64,000 bases of DNA from Desulfovibrio piger ATCC 29098 (GTDB lineage Bacteria > Desulfobacterota > Desulfovibrionia > Desulfovibrionales > Desulfovibrionaceae). Below are positions 50,585-59,144 of the stretch, piece by piece. Position 1 is the stretch's first letter. Every line of letters begins with the position of its first letter. Location: contig NZ_DS996359.1 in NCBI RefSeq assembly GCF_000156375.1, positions 345,941-409,940 of the forward strand, read 5' to 3'. The translations under genes were made by a program, and so were the position numbers. The notes below the pieces were generated by a model that saw only the letters and a list, made by a program, of their open reading frames with translations, did not search any database and was not told the origin of the DNA.

Positions 50585-51328
50585 ATGCGCGTGATGATGG
50601 CCCTGGTGCTGGGGCTGTATCTGGTGCTGCCCGCCCGGGCGGCCGACAACGGGCCGGTCCTGCTCTTGCCGGGGGCGTCCGGCCCTGCGGCGGAGACGGT
50701 AGCGGGATACCGGTGCGCCGATTTTCTGGAAGAGGCGGGCCTCAAGCCGGAAGGACTGGAATATTTGTTCTGCCGTCCTGCCGCGGAGCCGCGCACGGGG
50801 CGCCGGACGCTCACGGCCCGGTATCGTGTGCCGGGGCCGCAGGCCGTTGCCGTGGAACGCGCCTTGCGGGAGCGCACCGGCATGGTTGCGCTGGAACGTC
50901 AGATGGGTATCTGGCAGCTGCCGGAAGGCGGGGAAGGACGGTTCGTCCTAAGGCAGACCGCAGGGGCGGACAGTACCGGCGTGGCGCTGCCGGCCCCGTT
51001 TTTATCGGTCGAAGGGCTGCGGGACGGCCTTTCCGCAGCTGATACCGCCGGGGACAAAGCGGGCGCGCGGCCGCCTGCCGGGATACCTTTCCCTGCGGCA
51101 CAGGATGATGGGAGAAACATCGCAGAGGGGAGCCCGGCCGCTGTGCCGGGGACTTCCGCCGGGGAAGGGGGAGGTGCTACCCTTGCGGACAGCGCACCGG
51201 AGACGGAGCCGTCCTGTGCGGTGAACATGGGAGAAGTGCCGCAGCAGGGGACGTTCGCACCGCAGCGTAAGGATTGGGGGAAGATCGCCTGGTTCGCGGT
51301 GACGGTGCGTCTGGAGCTGCCCCGGTAA
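50585..51328 (+). CDS. Secreted protein with a DUF4952-like domain
   Basis: The 247-residue product has a signal peptide (1-19). Residues about 40-110 (YRCADFLEEAGLKPEGLEYLFC ... TARYRVPGPQAVAVERALRERTG) match the DUF4952 pattern as I remember it. The family's function is unknown. A low-complexity middle and a C-terminal part with KDWGKIAWFAVTVRLELPR follow. AGGAGG lies close before the ATG at 50585. Confidence 0.7.
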   Translation: MRVMMALVLGLYLVLPARAADNGPVLLLPGASGPAAETVAGYRCADFLEEAGLKPEGLEYLFCRPAAEPRTGRRTLTARYRVPGPQAVAVERALRERTGMVALERQMGIWQLPEGGEGRFVLRQTAGADSTGVALPAPFLSVEGLRDGLSAADTAGDKAGARPPAGIPFPAAQDDGRNIAEGSPAAVPGTSAGEGGGATLADSAPETEPSCAVNMGEVPQQGTFAPQRKDWGKIAWFAVTVRLELPR

Positions 51329-51657
51329 CCACTGGTCCTGGATGACTGTTTGCAGGCGTAGGCCTTGGTGTTTCCGCCCTGCCTTGTGGAGCGCAGGGCT
51401 GCGGTCCGTGCAGGGACCGGGAGCTGAGGGTATCTGCGGCGTGGTTACGTGGGGGCTGACATACTGTGGGACCTCGGCGGGAAGCCTCTGTCGGGATATG
51501 CCCATAATGAAAACATTGCGGGAACAGAGGCCGGTAGCAGAAGACGCGAAGAATGCACGCAGGACAGGAAGCCATGGGCGCGGGTTGGAATTGCCGGAGA
51601 GTCTGCCCCATGGCGCGGACATCATGGGCAGAGCGCTGGAGGCATGCTCCCGGGGGC
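51329..51657. other. Intergenic region, convergent
   Basis: I see no gene or strong terminator here; short open frames lack start signals. Confidence 0.4.
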
Positions 51658-52359
51658 TTACTTTTCCCGGGGCGGCATCTCCGCCTTGATGTGGCGCAGG
51701 AGCTGGCGCTGTTCCGGGGACCAGAGCAGGGGCTTCAGTTTGCGTGTCCAGGGCGAGGACAGGCGGGCGAACATGCCCACCAGGACGGCCGAGAGCACGG
51801 TGCCTTCGCGCAGGCCCACGATGCTGCCCAGCACGGCAAGGCCGAGGAGGCAGGAGGCCAGGACCAGCGAGCAGTCGAACAGCACCTTGATGTTGCCGAA
51901 GTTCTTGCGGGAGCGTGCCGCGATGACGATGACCAGGCCTTCGCCGGGGATGACGGTGGCATTGCTCATGATCTCGAGGCTGATGCCCGCGCCCAGCACG
52001 GCACTGCCCACGATGCACATGAGGATCTGCCAGATGTAGACATCCGTGACCAGCGCGCCGGTGAGGTGCATCCAGAAGTCGATGAACACACTGAAGATGA
52101 GCACGGCCGGGATCTGCAGGAGTTCCGCGATGCCCAGCCGGCGCCGCAGCAGGATGCGCTGGAGCAGCAGGAAGAGCAGGTTGCAGGCGAAGGTCGTGGT
52201 GCCCAGGGTCAGGCCGAAGATGGCCGCCAGCGTATAGGGCAGGGTGGTGATGGGGGTGGTGCCCAGATGGGCCTGCGTGATCAGGGCGATGCCCAGGGCG
52301 TTGAAGAACAGCGAGACCGCAAGGCTCGTATAGCGTTTGACGACATCCGAAGTTTTCAC
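51658..52359 (-). CDS. YczE/YitT-like membrane protein
   Basis: The 233-residue protein has five or six membrane helices with the family's LFFNALGIALITQAHLGTTPITTLPYTLA start, LQIPAVLIFSVFIDFWM and VIPGEGLVIVIAARSRKNFGNIKVLFD segments. The function of this family is not settled. The start is taken as the GTG at 52359 because GGGGG lies five bases before it; the frame stays open to 52647 but starts in a hairpin-rich region. It is separated by 352 bases and a terminator from the catabolic operon. Confidence 0.8.
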   Translation of the reverse strand: MKTSDVVKRYTSLAVSLFFNALGIALITQAHLGTTPITTLPYTLAAIFGLTLGTTTFACNLLFLLLQRILLRRRLGIAELLQIPAVLIFSVFIDFWMHLTGALVTDVYIWQILMCIVGSAVLGAGISLEIMSNATVIPGEGLVIVIAARSRKNFGNIKVLFDCSLVLASCLLGLAVLGSIVGLREGTVLSAVLVGMFARLSSPWTRKLKPLLWSPEQRQLLRHIKAEMPPREK

Positions 52360-52711
52360 GATGGCCCCCTTGCACGCGGCATGCCCGGGAAACACGAGCC
52401 GCCCTTCCCTGGGCGGCTGCCGGGAACTGTCTGCTGGTCTGTAGTATGACCACAGAGTAATCATCAGGGCCACATGCGCAAGACCATCCCGGATATCCAG
52501 AAAATCATGACTGTTATGGAAGCGCATCCCCTGCCCGCCGTTGGGCGGTGGGCAGGGGATGCGTTCGGGGCATGCCTCGTGTTTTTGAAAAGGCTGCCTA
52601 GAAAGGGGGGACGGCCTGTGGGGTGGGGGATCAGGCCGCCCCCCCACCGGAAGGAGGACGCCAGGCCGGGTGCGGATCAGGGACGAAAGGATCCCGGCCT
52701 GGAGATGGATG
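52360..52711. other. Region between the catabolic operon and the YczE gene
   Basis: It contains two strong hairpins: 52523-52563 (GCGCATCCCCTGCCC with its complement) and the operon terminator (52600-52645). No gene is seen. Confidence 0.6.
52600..52645 (-). terminator. Terminator-like hairpin of the catabolic operon
   Basis: On the minus strand GGGGGG-C-GGCCTG pairs with CAGGCC-G-TCCCCCC across about 13 bases, followed by a short TTTCT run. Confidence 0.65.
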
Positions 52712-53824
52712 CTACAGCAGGGCCGTATAGATCCCGCTCATGTCGGCCACCGTCATTTCCTTGGGGCTGTGGGCCAGCAGGCGTTGCTGGGTCCGCAGCA
52801 CGGCCTCGGCGAAGGGTCGGGCCTGGGAAGGCTCCATGCCGTAGGCGGACAGCCTCTTGAGCGGGAGGATCTTTTGCAGCAGGGCATCGAGTCTGTCCAT
52901 GGCCCTGGAGGCGGGGCAGCCCAGTTCCCGGCCCAGAAGCTCCTGGAGGTCTGCCAGGCCCGGGACCTGCTGCTGTTCATAATGCCGCAACACACCGGCA
53001 AAGACCGCGTAGTTGGACTCCCCGTGCGGGATATGGAACGTGGAGCCCAGCGGATAGCTCATGGCATGCACGGTGGCGCATCCTGCCGTACCGAAGGCAA
53101 GCCCGGCATAGGTGCTCGCCAGCAGGAAGTCGCCGAGGAGGGGGCGCAGGCCGTCCTTGCCGTGCAAAGCCACTTCCGTATAGCCGGCCAGGATGAGCCG
53201 GATGGCTTCCGCGGAGAACATGCGGGTAAAGGGGCTTGCCGCGGTGGACAGGTAGGACTCCACGGCATGGACGAGGGCATCGAGTGAACTGGTGGCAAAG
53301 ACGGGATAGGGCAGCTTTTCCAGCAGCTCGGGCACCAGGACGGCATGGCGTGCGTACAGGCTGTCGTGGACGAGCCCGACCTTGATCCCGAGGCAGGTGC
53401 GGTTGATGATGGAGATATTGGTGACCTCGCTGCCCGTGCCGCAGGTGGTGGGCAGGATGATGAGTTCTTTTTCCTGCTTCAGTTCCTTGCTGTCGAAAAC
53501 GGCACTGGTATCACTGCCGGTTGGAGCCACCGCCAAGACTTTGGCCACGTCGATGACGGAGCCGCCGCCGATGGCGATGACACGGCGGAAATGGTGCCGG
53601 GAGGCCGCTGCCAGCAGTGCGTCCACCATGGTGTCGCTGGGTTCTCCCTGGCCGTAGTTTTCCAGGAAAAGCGCCTGGGCGCGGCAGGCGAGACCGTCGA
53701 AAAAAGGTTTGAAGATATACGCGTTGCTGAGGACGAGGTCATCCTCGCCGATGTCGAAGCCTGCCAGGAAGTCCTTGCAGGTGGGGAACATGTGGATGGT
53801 CGGTTTGCAGACGAACTGTTTCAT
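52712..53824 (-). CDS. Iron-dependent alcohol dehydrogenase, 4-hydroxybutyrate-dehydrogenase-like
   Basis: The 370-residue protein is a group-III alcohol dehydrogenase: NAD-binding GGGSVIDVAK near residue 87, TTCGTGSEVTN, and Fe ligands within SSLDALVHAVES and GCATVHAMSYPLGSTFHIPHGE. The wording through the N-terminal half (EDDLVLSNAYIFKPFFDGL, GQGEPSDTMVDALL) is very close to the Clostridium kluyveri 4-hydroxybutyrate dehydrogenase as I recall it. It would interconvert 4-hydroxybutyrate and succinic semialdehyde. It is the last gene of the sigma-54-controlled operon. Confidence 0.82.
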   Translation of the reverse strand: MKQFVCKPTIHMFPTCKDFLAGFDIGEDDLVLSNAYIFKPFFDGLACRAQALFLENYGQGEPSDTMVDALLAAASRHHFRRVIAIGGGSVIDVAKVLAVAPTGSDTSAVFDSKELKQEKELIILPTTCGTGSEVTNISIINRTCLGIKVGLVHDSLYARHAVLVPELLEKLPYPVFATSSLDALVHAVESYLSTAASPFTRMFSAEAIRLILAGYTEVALHGKDGLRPLLGDFLLASTYAGLAFGTAGCATVHAMSYPLGSTFHIPHGESNYAVFAGVLRHYEQQQVPGLADLQELLGRELGCPASRAMDRLDALLQKILPLKRLSAYGMEPSQARPFAEAVLRTQQRLLAHSPKEMTVADMSGIYTALL

Positions 53825-53859
53825 GGCCGTTTCCGGCCCGGTGTTTCCCGGGCGATGGG

Positions 53860-55785
53860 TTAGATGGTTTCGGCTGTGGCCGTGGCCTGCCAGACGGCGT
53901 CACAGATGCGCGTCCCGCCGTGGCAGTCGCCGATGCCGTAGACAGGCATGTCCATGCCGCGCAGGGCTTCGGCAAGCGCCGTGCGGGGACGGTAGCCCGT
54001 GGCCAGTACGATGCAGGAACAGGGCAGGTGTTCCTCAGCATGTCCCGGCGTGCACAGGATGGCTTCCCCTTCCCCGATATGCGCGACCCGGCAGGAGGTC
54101 AGGGCCCGGATGCCGTATTCCTTCAGGTGCAGGAGCATGACGGCCCGGGAGCGGGGCTCGATATCCATGCAAAGATCTTCGCGCATCTCCGCCACCAGGG
54201 GATGGCAGCCGTTTTTGGCAAGGAAGAGCGCCGTCTCGCAGCCGACCAGCCCGCCGCCGATGATGAGGACATCCTGCCCGGGGGCAGGGCCCTGTTGTTG
54301 CAGCACCTGTTCTGCCAGAAGGAATCGTTCCGGCGCAAGCCCGGGGATGGGCGGGATGACGGGTTCGGCGCCGACGGCCAGCAGCACGACGTCCGGCGCC
54401 AGTTCGGCTATCAGCGAGGGCGTGGCCTTGGTGGAACAGCGTAGGTCGGCGCCCAGATCCCGGGCCTGACGTTCCAGCCAGGCGGCGTAGCCCGCCAGCT
54501 CTTCCTTGAACGGGGGCCGGGCTGCGAGGGGGATCTTGCCGCCGCAGGCGGCCTCTTTTTCCAGGACCGTGACACGGTGGCCCCGCCGGAGTGCCGTACA
54601 GGCGGCCACGAGACCGGCCGGACCGGCGCCGACGATGAGGACATGCCGCGGGATGGCGGCCCGGCGCGACAGGGGGCGGTATTCATTGCCCACACGCGGA
54701 TTGACGGCGCAGCAGATGTCGAGCCCGCGGGACAGGCGGCCGATGCAGCCTTCGTTGCAACCTATGCAGGGTCGGATGTCTTCTTCCCTGCCCTGCAATG
54801 TCTTGAGCGGCAGTTCGGGGTCGGCCAGCAGGGCGCGCCCCATGACCACGAAATCGACCTTCCCGGCCGTGATGAAGCTGTCGGCCAGGGACGCGGACGT
54901 GATCCTGCCGATGCCGATGACGGGCCTGGAGGCCTGGATGGCCTGCCGTACGGCCGCCGCCTTTTCGATATGCGTGCCCCGGGGCAGGGCCAGGGGCGGC
55001 GTCACCCACATGCCGCCTTCCCGCATGCCGGCCGTCACGTCGAAGGCGTCGATGTCCTCCCGGGCCAGGATGCGTGCTGCGGCCACGCCGTCTTCCAGGG
55101 TCAGGCCTCCGCTGACGGGTTCCGCCACACCGAGGCGCAGGATGATGGGGAAGTCCGGTCCGACAGCCGCCCTGACCGCCCGGATGGCCTCCACGGTGAA
55201 GCGGACGCGATTCTCCAGGCTGCCCCCGTAACCGTCCTGCCGGGCATTGGTGAACGGGGAAAGGAACTGCTGGGGCAAATAGCCGTTGCCTGCATGCAGC
55301 TCCACGGCATCGAAGCCCGCCTTTTGGGCCCGCAAGGCCGCGCCGGCATAGTCACGAAGGACCCTGTCGATATCTTCCTGCCGCATGGCGCTGGTCTCGT
55401 CATTGCCGAAACGGGTCACCGAGGGCGAGATGAGCGGCAGACCGGTCACGGCCCGGGAGGTCTGCCTGCCGGCATGGCACAATTGCACGGCGATGCGGGC
55501 CCCCGCCGCGTGGACGGATTCCACCAGGCGCCGGAGGCCGGGCAGCAGGCCATCGTCATCGATACCGAGCTGATGCGGGAAGCTCTTGCCGTCGGGACTG
55601 ATGTAGGTGGCTTCCGTGATCAGGAGACCGGCACCGCCTTTGGCCCGTTCCTGGTGGTAGGCCACCAGCCTGTCGGTCACTTCGCCCCGGGTGGAACAAT
55701 AGTTCGTCACCATGGCGGGGAAGACGATGCGGTTGCGCAGTTCCAGCCGTCCCATACGGGCCGGGAGCAATGTCGTATATGTCAT
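53860..55785 (-). CDS. Old-yellow-enzyme-type reductase with Fe-S cluster and FAD/NAD domain
   Basis: The 641-residue protein is of the 2,4-dienoyl-CoA reductase/BaiCD type: an FMN barrel (LRNRIVFPAMVTNY, VQLCHAGRQ, ELHAGNGYLPQQFLSPFTN), a 4Fe-4S set CIGCNEGC ... DICC near residues 340-360, and FAD/NAD domains with VGAGPAGLVAA and IIGGGLVGCETALF. Such enzymes reduce activated C=C bonds using NAD(P)H. Here it could saturate an unsaturated acid or lactone before the other steps. It starts 39 bases after the hydrolase gene. Confidence 0.88.
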   Translation of the reverse strand: MTYTTLLPARMGRLELRNRIVFPAMVTNYCSTRGEVTDRLVAYHQERAKGGAGLLITEATYISPDGKSFPHQLGIDDDGLLPGLRRLVESVHAAGARIAVQLCHAGRQTSRAVTGLPLISPSVTRFGNDETSAMRQEDIDRVLRDYAGAALRAQKAGFDAVELHAGNGYLPQQFLSPFTNARQDGYGGSLENRVRFTVEAIRAVRAAVGPDFPIILRLGVAEPVSGGLTLEDGVAAARILAREDIDAFDVTAGMREGGMWVTPPLALPRGTHIEKAAAVRQAIQASRPVIGIGRITSASLADSFITAGKVDFVVMGRALLADPELPLKTLQGREEDIRPCIGCNEGCIGRLSRGLDICCAVNPRVGNEYRPLSRRAAIPRHVLIVGAGPAGLVAACTALRRGHRVTVLEKEAACGGKIPLAARPPFKEELAGYAAWLERQARDLGADLRCSTKATPSLIAELAPDVVLLAVGAEPVIPPIPGLAPERFLLAEQVLQQQGPAPGQDVLIIGGGLVGCETALFLAKNGCHPLVAEMREDLCMDIEPRSRAVMLLHLKEYGIRALTSCRVAHIGEGEAILCTPGHAEEHLPCSCIVLATGYRPRTALAEALRGMDMPVYGIGDCHGGTRICDAVWQATATAETI

Positions 55786-55824
55786 GTTCTTTCCTTGGCT
55801 GTATGGCCGGTCATGCCCCGGATG

Positions 55825-56600
55825 TCAGATGATGCGGAAGGCGCCGGGAGCCACCTGGGGATAGCGCTCCGTGATGGCCGGGTCGTGTCCGGGCAGGATG
55901 TCGTCCATGGACCGGGTCATCCGGCTGACGGTCTCAAGGGCCTGGAGGGCCTCGGTGACGTCATAGTGGAGCCGCAGGGGGTCATCTCGCTGATGTTCCG
56001 GTAACGCGGGACGACATCGCTGCAGATGACCTTCGTCCCGCCTGCCGTCTCCACGGCCACGTACATCAGGCCGGGCGTATGGCCGCCCGTCCTCAGGCAG
56101 GTGATGCCTTCGCAGATCTCCTCGCGCTCATCCTGGATCAGGTGGACCCGTCCGGAAAAGTGCAGGTGGAGCAGATGTTCGATGGCCTTGAAGTTGTAGT
56201 GCTGCGCATAGGTCGTAAAACGCATCAGGGGGCCGGTCACATATTCCAGTTCCTTCTGGTGCACATGATAGCGGGCATTGGGATAGAACTCGTCGCCCGC
56301 GTAGTGGTCCCAGTGCAGGTGCGACAGGATGACGTGGCGCACGTCCTCGGGGCGGACACCGATACGGTCGAGCAGCTCAAGGGGACCTTCCTTGACCTGA
56401 TAAGGGATCTTCATCTCGTCAAGGCATCGCTGGGTGAACGACTGGTCGACCAGGATGGGGCCTTCCTTCTCGTCCATGATGCACCAGAAGAAGAACTGGG
56501 TGCACAGGGATTCCTTGATGTCGGGACGCATGTAGAAATGGTTGGTGATGACGACGGGCTTCTGGCCGGCGGTGAGGGCATAGATGGTGCGGGATGACAT
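55825..56600 (-). pseudogene. Metallo-beta-lactamase-fold hydrolase (lactonase-like), frameshifted
   Basis: Residues 1-205 form a beta-lactamase-fold hydrolase of the N-acyl-homoserine-lactonase type with the metal motif HLHWDH (in LSHLHWDHYAGDEF, near residue 93) and TGGHTPG later. After YRNISEM the frame is lost at a run of five G (55977-55981 on the plus strand); the alternative frame continues with a plausible end (LRLHYDVTEALQ ... LPGHDPAITERYP ... FRII) to a stop at 55825. One more base in that run would restore a protein of about 258 residues. It may be a real inactivation, a slippery or phase-variable site, or a sequencing error. It lies in the operon between the amidohydrolase and the reductase. 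Confidence 0.85.
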
Positions 56601-56611
56601 GGCAAGGCTCC

Positions 56612-57457
56612 TTAGGCGTTTTGCAGGACGTGGCCGATGAGGTGCAGGGCATTCTTATGGAGCATGTTGTCCCGGGCTTCGTCCGAGAGCCCGAGGCGGC
56701 CGATCTGCTCCAGGGCCTTGTCCACATCCACGAAAGGATTGGCACTGGAAAAGACGAAGCGGTCAGCAAGACAGTCATTGGCGGCTTTGACATAAAGCTC
56801 GCCCCCCGGCTTGTTGATGGACGAAGAAAAATCCAGGTAGACGTTGCGGTGGCGCAGGCAGACGGCGATGGTCTCGCCGGCCCAGGGATAGCCGCCGTGG
56901 CTGACCAGGATGCGCAGGCCGGGAAAGTCGGTGGCGACCTTGTCCAGGGCCGCGGGCGAAGTGGGGCTCAGCAGGACGCCGGGCATGTGGGGCGACAGGC
57001 CCGCGGTGACGAGGAGCGGCAGGTCATGGTCGCAGCACAGGGCGTACAGCGGATAGTAGCGGGCATCGTCCAGGGCGCAGTGGGCCATGGCCGGTTCGAT
57101 GGATGCCCCCAGGCTGCGCCCTTCGGCAAAGGCTTGCCGCATGGCCTTGTAGGCCTGCATCCCCTTGTGCGGATCATAGCCGTAGATGCCGATGAAAAGA
57201 TCGGGGAAGGCCGCCACGCAGGCATCCACAAGACCGTTGGAGGAAGGGGAGGCATAGGTGCTTTCGATATCCCTGCCCGAAACGAGGGCCTTGCCGATGC
57301 CGAGCGAGCCCAGCTGGGCGGCACAGGCGGCAAGGGACTGGGTGGGCTTCCGGTCGAAGTCCGTGAGTTTGACGTACTCCGCGTAGACCGGGTTGCGGGT
57401 AAAGGTCGCCATCCATTCGGGCGTATTGGGTCTGTATCTGCAATCGATGATGTTCAT
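56612..57457 (-). CDS. Amidohydrolase-2-family TIM-barrel protein
   Basis: The 281-residue protein matches the amidohydrolase_2 barrel: IIDCRYRP at the N-terminus, ILVSHGGYPWAGE near 185-197 and VFSSANPFVDVD near 245. The usual HxH after strand 1 is replaced by CRYR, so the standard zinc site is probably missing. Family members hydrolyse lactones or decarboxylate acids. It lies 12 bases after the transporter gene. The reaction cannot be named. Confidence 0.75.
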   Translation of the reverse strand: MNIIDCRYRPNTPEWMATFTRNPVYAEYVKLTDFDRKPTQSLAACAAQLGSLGIGKALVSGRDIESTYASPSSNGLVDACVAAFPDLFIGIYGYDPHKGMQAYKAMRQAFAEGRSLGASIEPAMAHCALDDARYYPLYALCCDHDLPLLVTAGLSPHMPGVLLSPTSPAALDKVATDFPGLRILVSHGGYPWAGETIAVCLRHRNVYLDFSSSINKPGGELYVKAANDCLADRFVFSSANPFVDVDKALEQIGRLGLSDEARDNMLHKNALHLIGHVLQNA

Positions 57458-57469
57458 GACTGTTTCTCT

Positions 57470-58861
57470 TTACTTGAGGAAACCGATCAGCTTCCAGTAG
57501 GGCACGAGGATCAGGGGGATGAAGAACGCGAAGGCCACCATGCGGATGGCGAAAGCGCCCATTATGTGGCGCAGGGTTACGGCGCCGCTCATGAAGGTGT
57601 ACAGCAGGTAGCCGATCTCATAGGGGAAGAGCAGCTGATCCAGACCGTACAGCAGGGCGTAGACCAGGGTGTAGGGATCCATGCCCAGGCTGACGGCCAG
57701 CTGGGCCAGCGGGCTGCCCAGGGCACCGACGGCCGCCATGGGGGTCATCAGGAAGTTCACGATCACGCCCAGCACATAGGAGAAGCTGATGGCCATGACC
57801 GCGCCGCGTCCTTCGAACAGGGAGGACATGTGGGCCGAGATCCACTTGGGGATGTTCAGGTCCTGCGCCACGGCGCCGATGGACATGCAGGCCGCAAGGA
57901 AGATGAGGAACGAAAGGTTGACCTTGCGCAGATCCTGCTCGGTGGCCAGGTTCATGCCGGGCATGAAGCAGGCCATGCCGACCAGGGCAAAGACGAACGC
58001 GCCGGGAAGATGGTGCCACTGTTCGGTCACGAAGGCGATGAAGCCGATGGACAGCACCAGGAAGATCTTGATCTCTTCAGCGGAGATGGGGCCCATCTCC
58101 TTCAGGCGTTCCTCAAGGACGGTCTTGAGGGAATCTTCGTTCTGGAGCCGCTCCTTGCCGCGGATGATGAAGACCATCATGATGGAACAGGCCATGTAGA
58201 AGATGGAGAAGGGCGCCATCTGGATGATGAAGTCGACATACTCCACAGGCACGCCGGTGGTGTTGGTGACGACCTGAAGGGCGAGGAGGTTCATCTCCGT
58301 GCCGGTGATGCAGAACAGGCCGGGGGCGATGGCCGCCAGATAGCCGCCCATGATCAGGGCAGAGGACATGCGGGAGCGGGTGTCCACATTGAGGGCCTGG
58401 ATCAGGCCCTGGGCGATGGCGACGAAGATGACCGTGCGGGCCAGGCCGGAGGGGACGAGCAGGGTCAGGATGATGCCGGCCCCCATGAGGCCTATCATGG
58501 TCTTGGTGAAGGAGGAGCCCATCAGGATCATGCTGTGCAGGGCGATGCGCTTGCCAAGGCCCGTACGGTTGAGCACCTGGGCGATGATGAGGGCGGAGAA
58601 GCACATCCAGGGCAGGAAGGTGCACCAGCTGGAGAAGGCAACGGCCGGCTTGGTGACGAAAAGCGCATACAGGAACGTCAGGATGGCCGCGACGATCGCA
58701 GAGGGCAGGATCTCCACGGCCCAGGCGATGACGGCCCACAGGGTGATCGCCAGGAAAAGCGGCGTCTTCGGGCTGGCTATCTCCATTTCCGGGACGGTAA
58801 AGAATACGATCAGGGGCAAGCCCAGGCTGAGAGCCCACTTCCACCAGTTACCTTGGACCAT
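57470..58861 (-). CDS. DASS/SLC13-type anion permease
   Basis: The 463-residue protein has about eleven membrane helices in the divalent-anion:sodium symporter arrangement, with LWAVIAWAVEILPSAIVAAIL, GLARTVIFVAIAQ and FITGTEMNL-like regions. It should take up a di- or monocarboxylate into the cell and heads the catabolic operon. The ATG at 58861 has GGAGG five bases before it; the frame is open to 58873 but that start lacks a site. Confidence 0.85.
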   Translation of the reverse strand: MVQGNWWKWALSLGLPLIVFFTVPEMEIASPKTPLFLAITLWAVIAWAVEILPSAIVAAILTFLYALFVTKPAVAFSSWCTFLPWMCFSALIIAQVLNRTGLGKRIALHSMILMGSSFTKTMIGLMGAGIILTLLVPSGLARTVIFVAIAQGLIQALNVDTRSRMSSALIMGGYLAAIAPGLFCITGTEMNLLALQVVTNTTGVPVEYVDFIIQMAPFSIFYMACSIMMVFIIRGKERLQNEDSLKTVLEERLKEMGPISAEEIKIFLVLSIGFIAFVTEQWHHLPGAFVFALVGMACFMPGMNLATEQDLRKVNLSFLIFLAACMSIGAVAQDLNIPKWISAHMSSLFEGRGAVMAISFSYVLGVIVNFLMTPMAAVGALGSPLAQLAVSLGMDPYTLVYALLYGLDQLLFPYEIGYLLYTFMSGAVTLRHIMGAFAIRMVAFAFFIPLILVPYWKLIGFLK

Positions 58862-58937
58862 GATGACCTCCATGATAATATACCGATAAGATTGGTTTTA
58901 TTTTTTCTTTCGGCACTACGCTCTTTTTTTCACTAAC

Positions 58938-58953
58938 ATCAATAAGCGTGCCA
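58938..58953 (-). promoter_or_regulatory. Sigma-54 (-24/-12) promoter of the catabolic operon
   Basis: On the minus strand TGGCACG-CTTA-TTGAT fits TGGCACGn4TTGCW except for one base in the -12 element. It lies about 77 bases before the transporter gene. Confidence 0.7.
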
Positions 58954-59005
58954 TTTTGAAAAAGTAATTAAAATCAATATGTTAATAAATTAAAAATAAC
59001 AAAAT

Positions 59006-59016
59006 GAACGTAATGT
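59006..59016. repeat. Direct repeat GAACGTAATGT, copy 1
   Basis: Identical to 59074-59084 and 68 bases apart; both are upstream of the sigma-54 promoter. Candidate activator-binding sites. Confidence 0.5.
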
Positions 59017-59073
59017 TGCAGATATCCTTAGACAATATATTGAAATTATTCTAGATTATTTTTGAAACATTTA

Positions 59074-59084
59074 GAACGTAATGT
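59074..59084. repeat. Direct repeat GAACGTAATGT, copy 2
   Basis: Identical to 59006-59016; it lies about 60 bases before the regulator gene. Confidence 0.5.
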
Positions 59085-59144
59085 CCATCCTGCCGGATGG
59101 GCAGGGCGGGAGCCAATAACGGGCCTTTCACAAAAGGAGCCTCC

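Larger units (their letters stand above)
58862..59144. promoter_or_regulatory. AT-rich divergent control region of the catabolic operon
   Basis: It contains a sigma-54 promoter for the operon (58938-58953) and two direct repeats GAACGTAATGT (59006-59016 and 59074-59084) that could be activator sites. Confidence 0.6.

Noticed and set aside
52523-52563. Strong hairpin as a terminator
   Set aside because: The arms pair well but no T-run follows on either strand, so it is recorded only as a hairpin within the gap.
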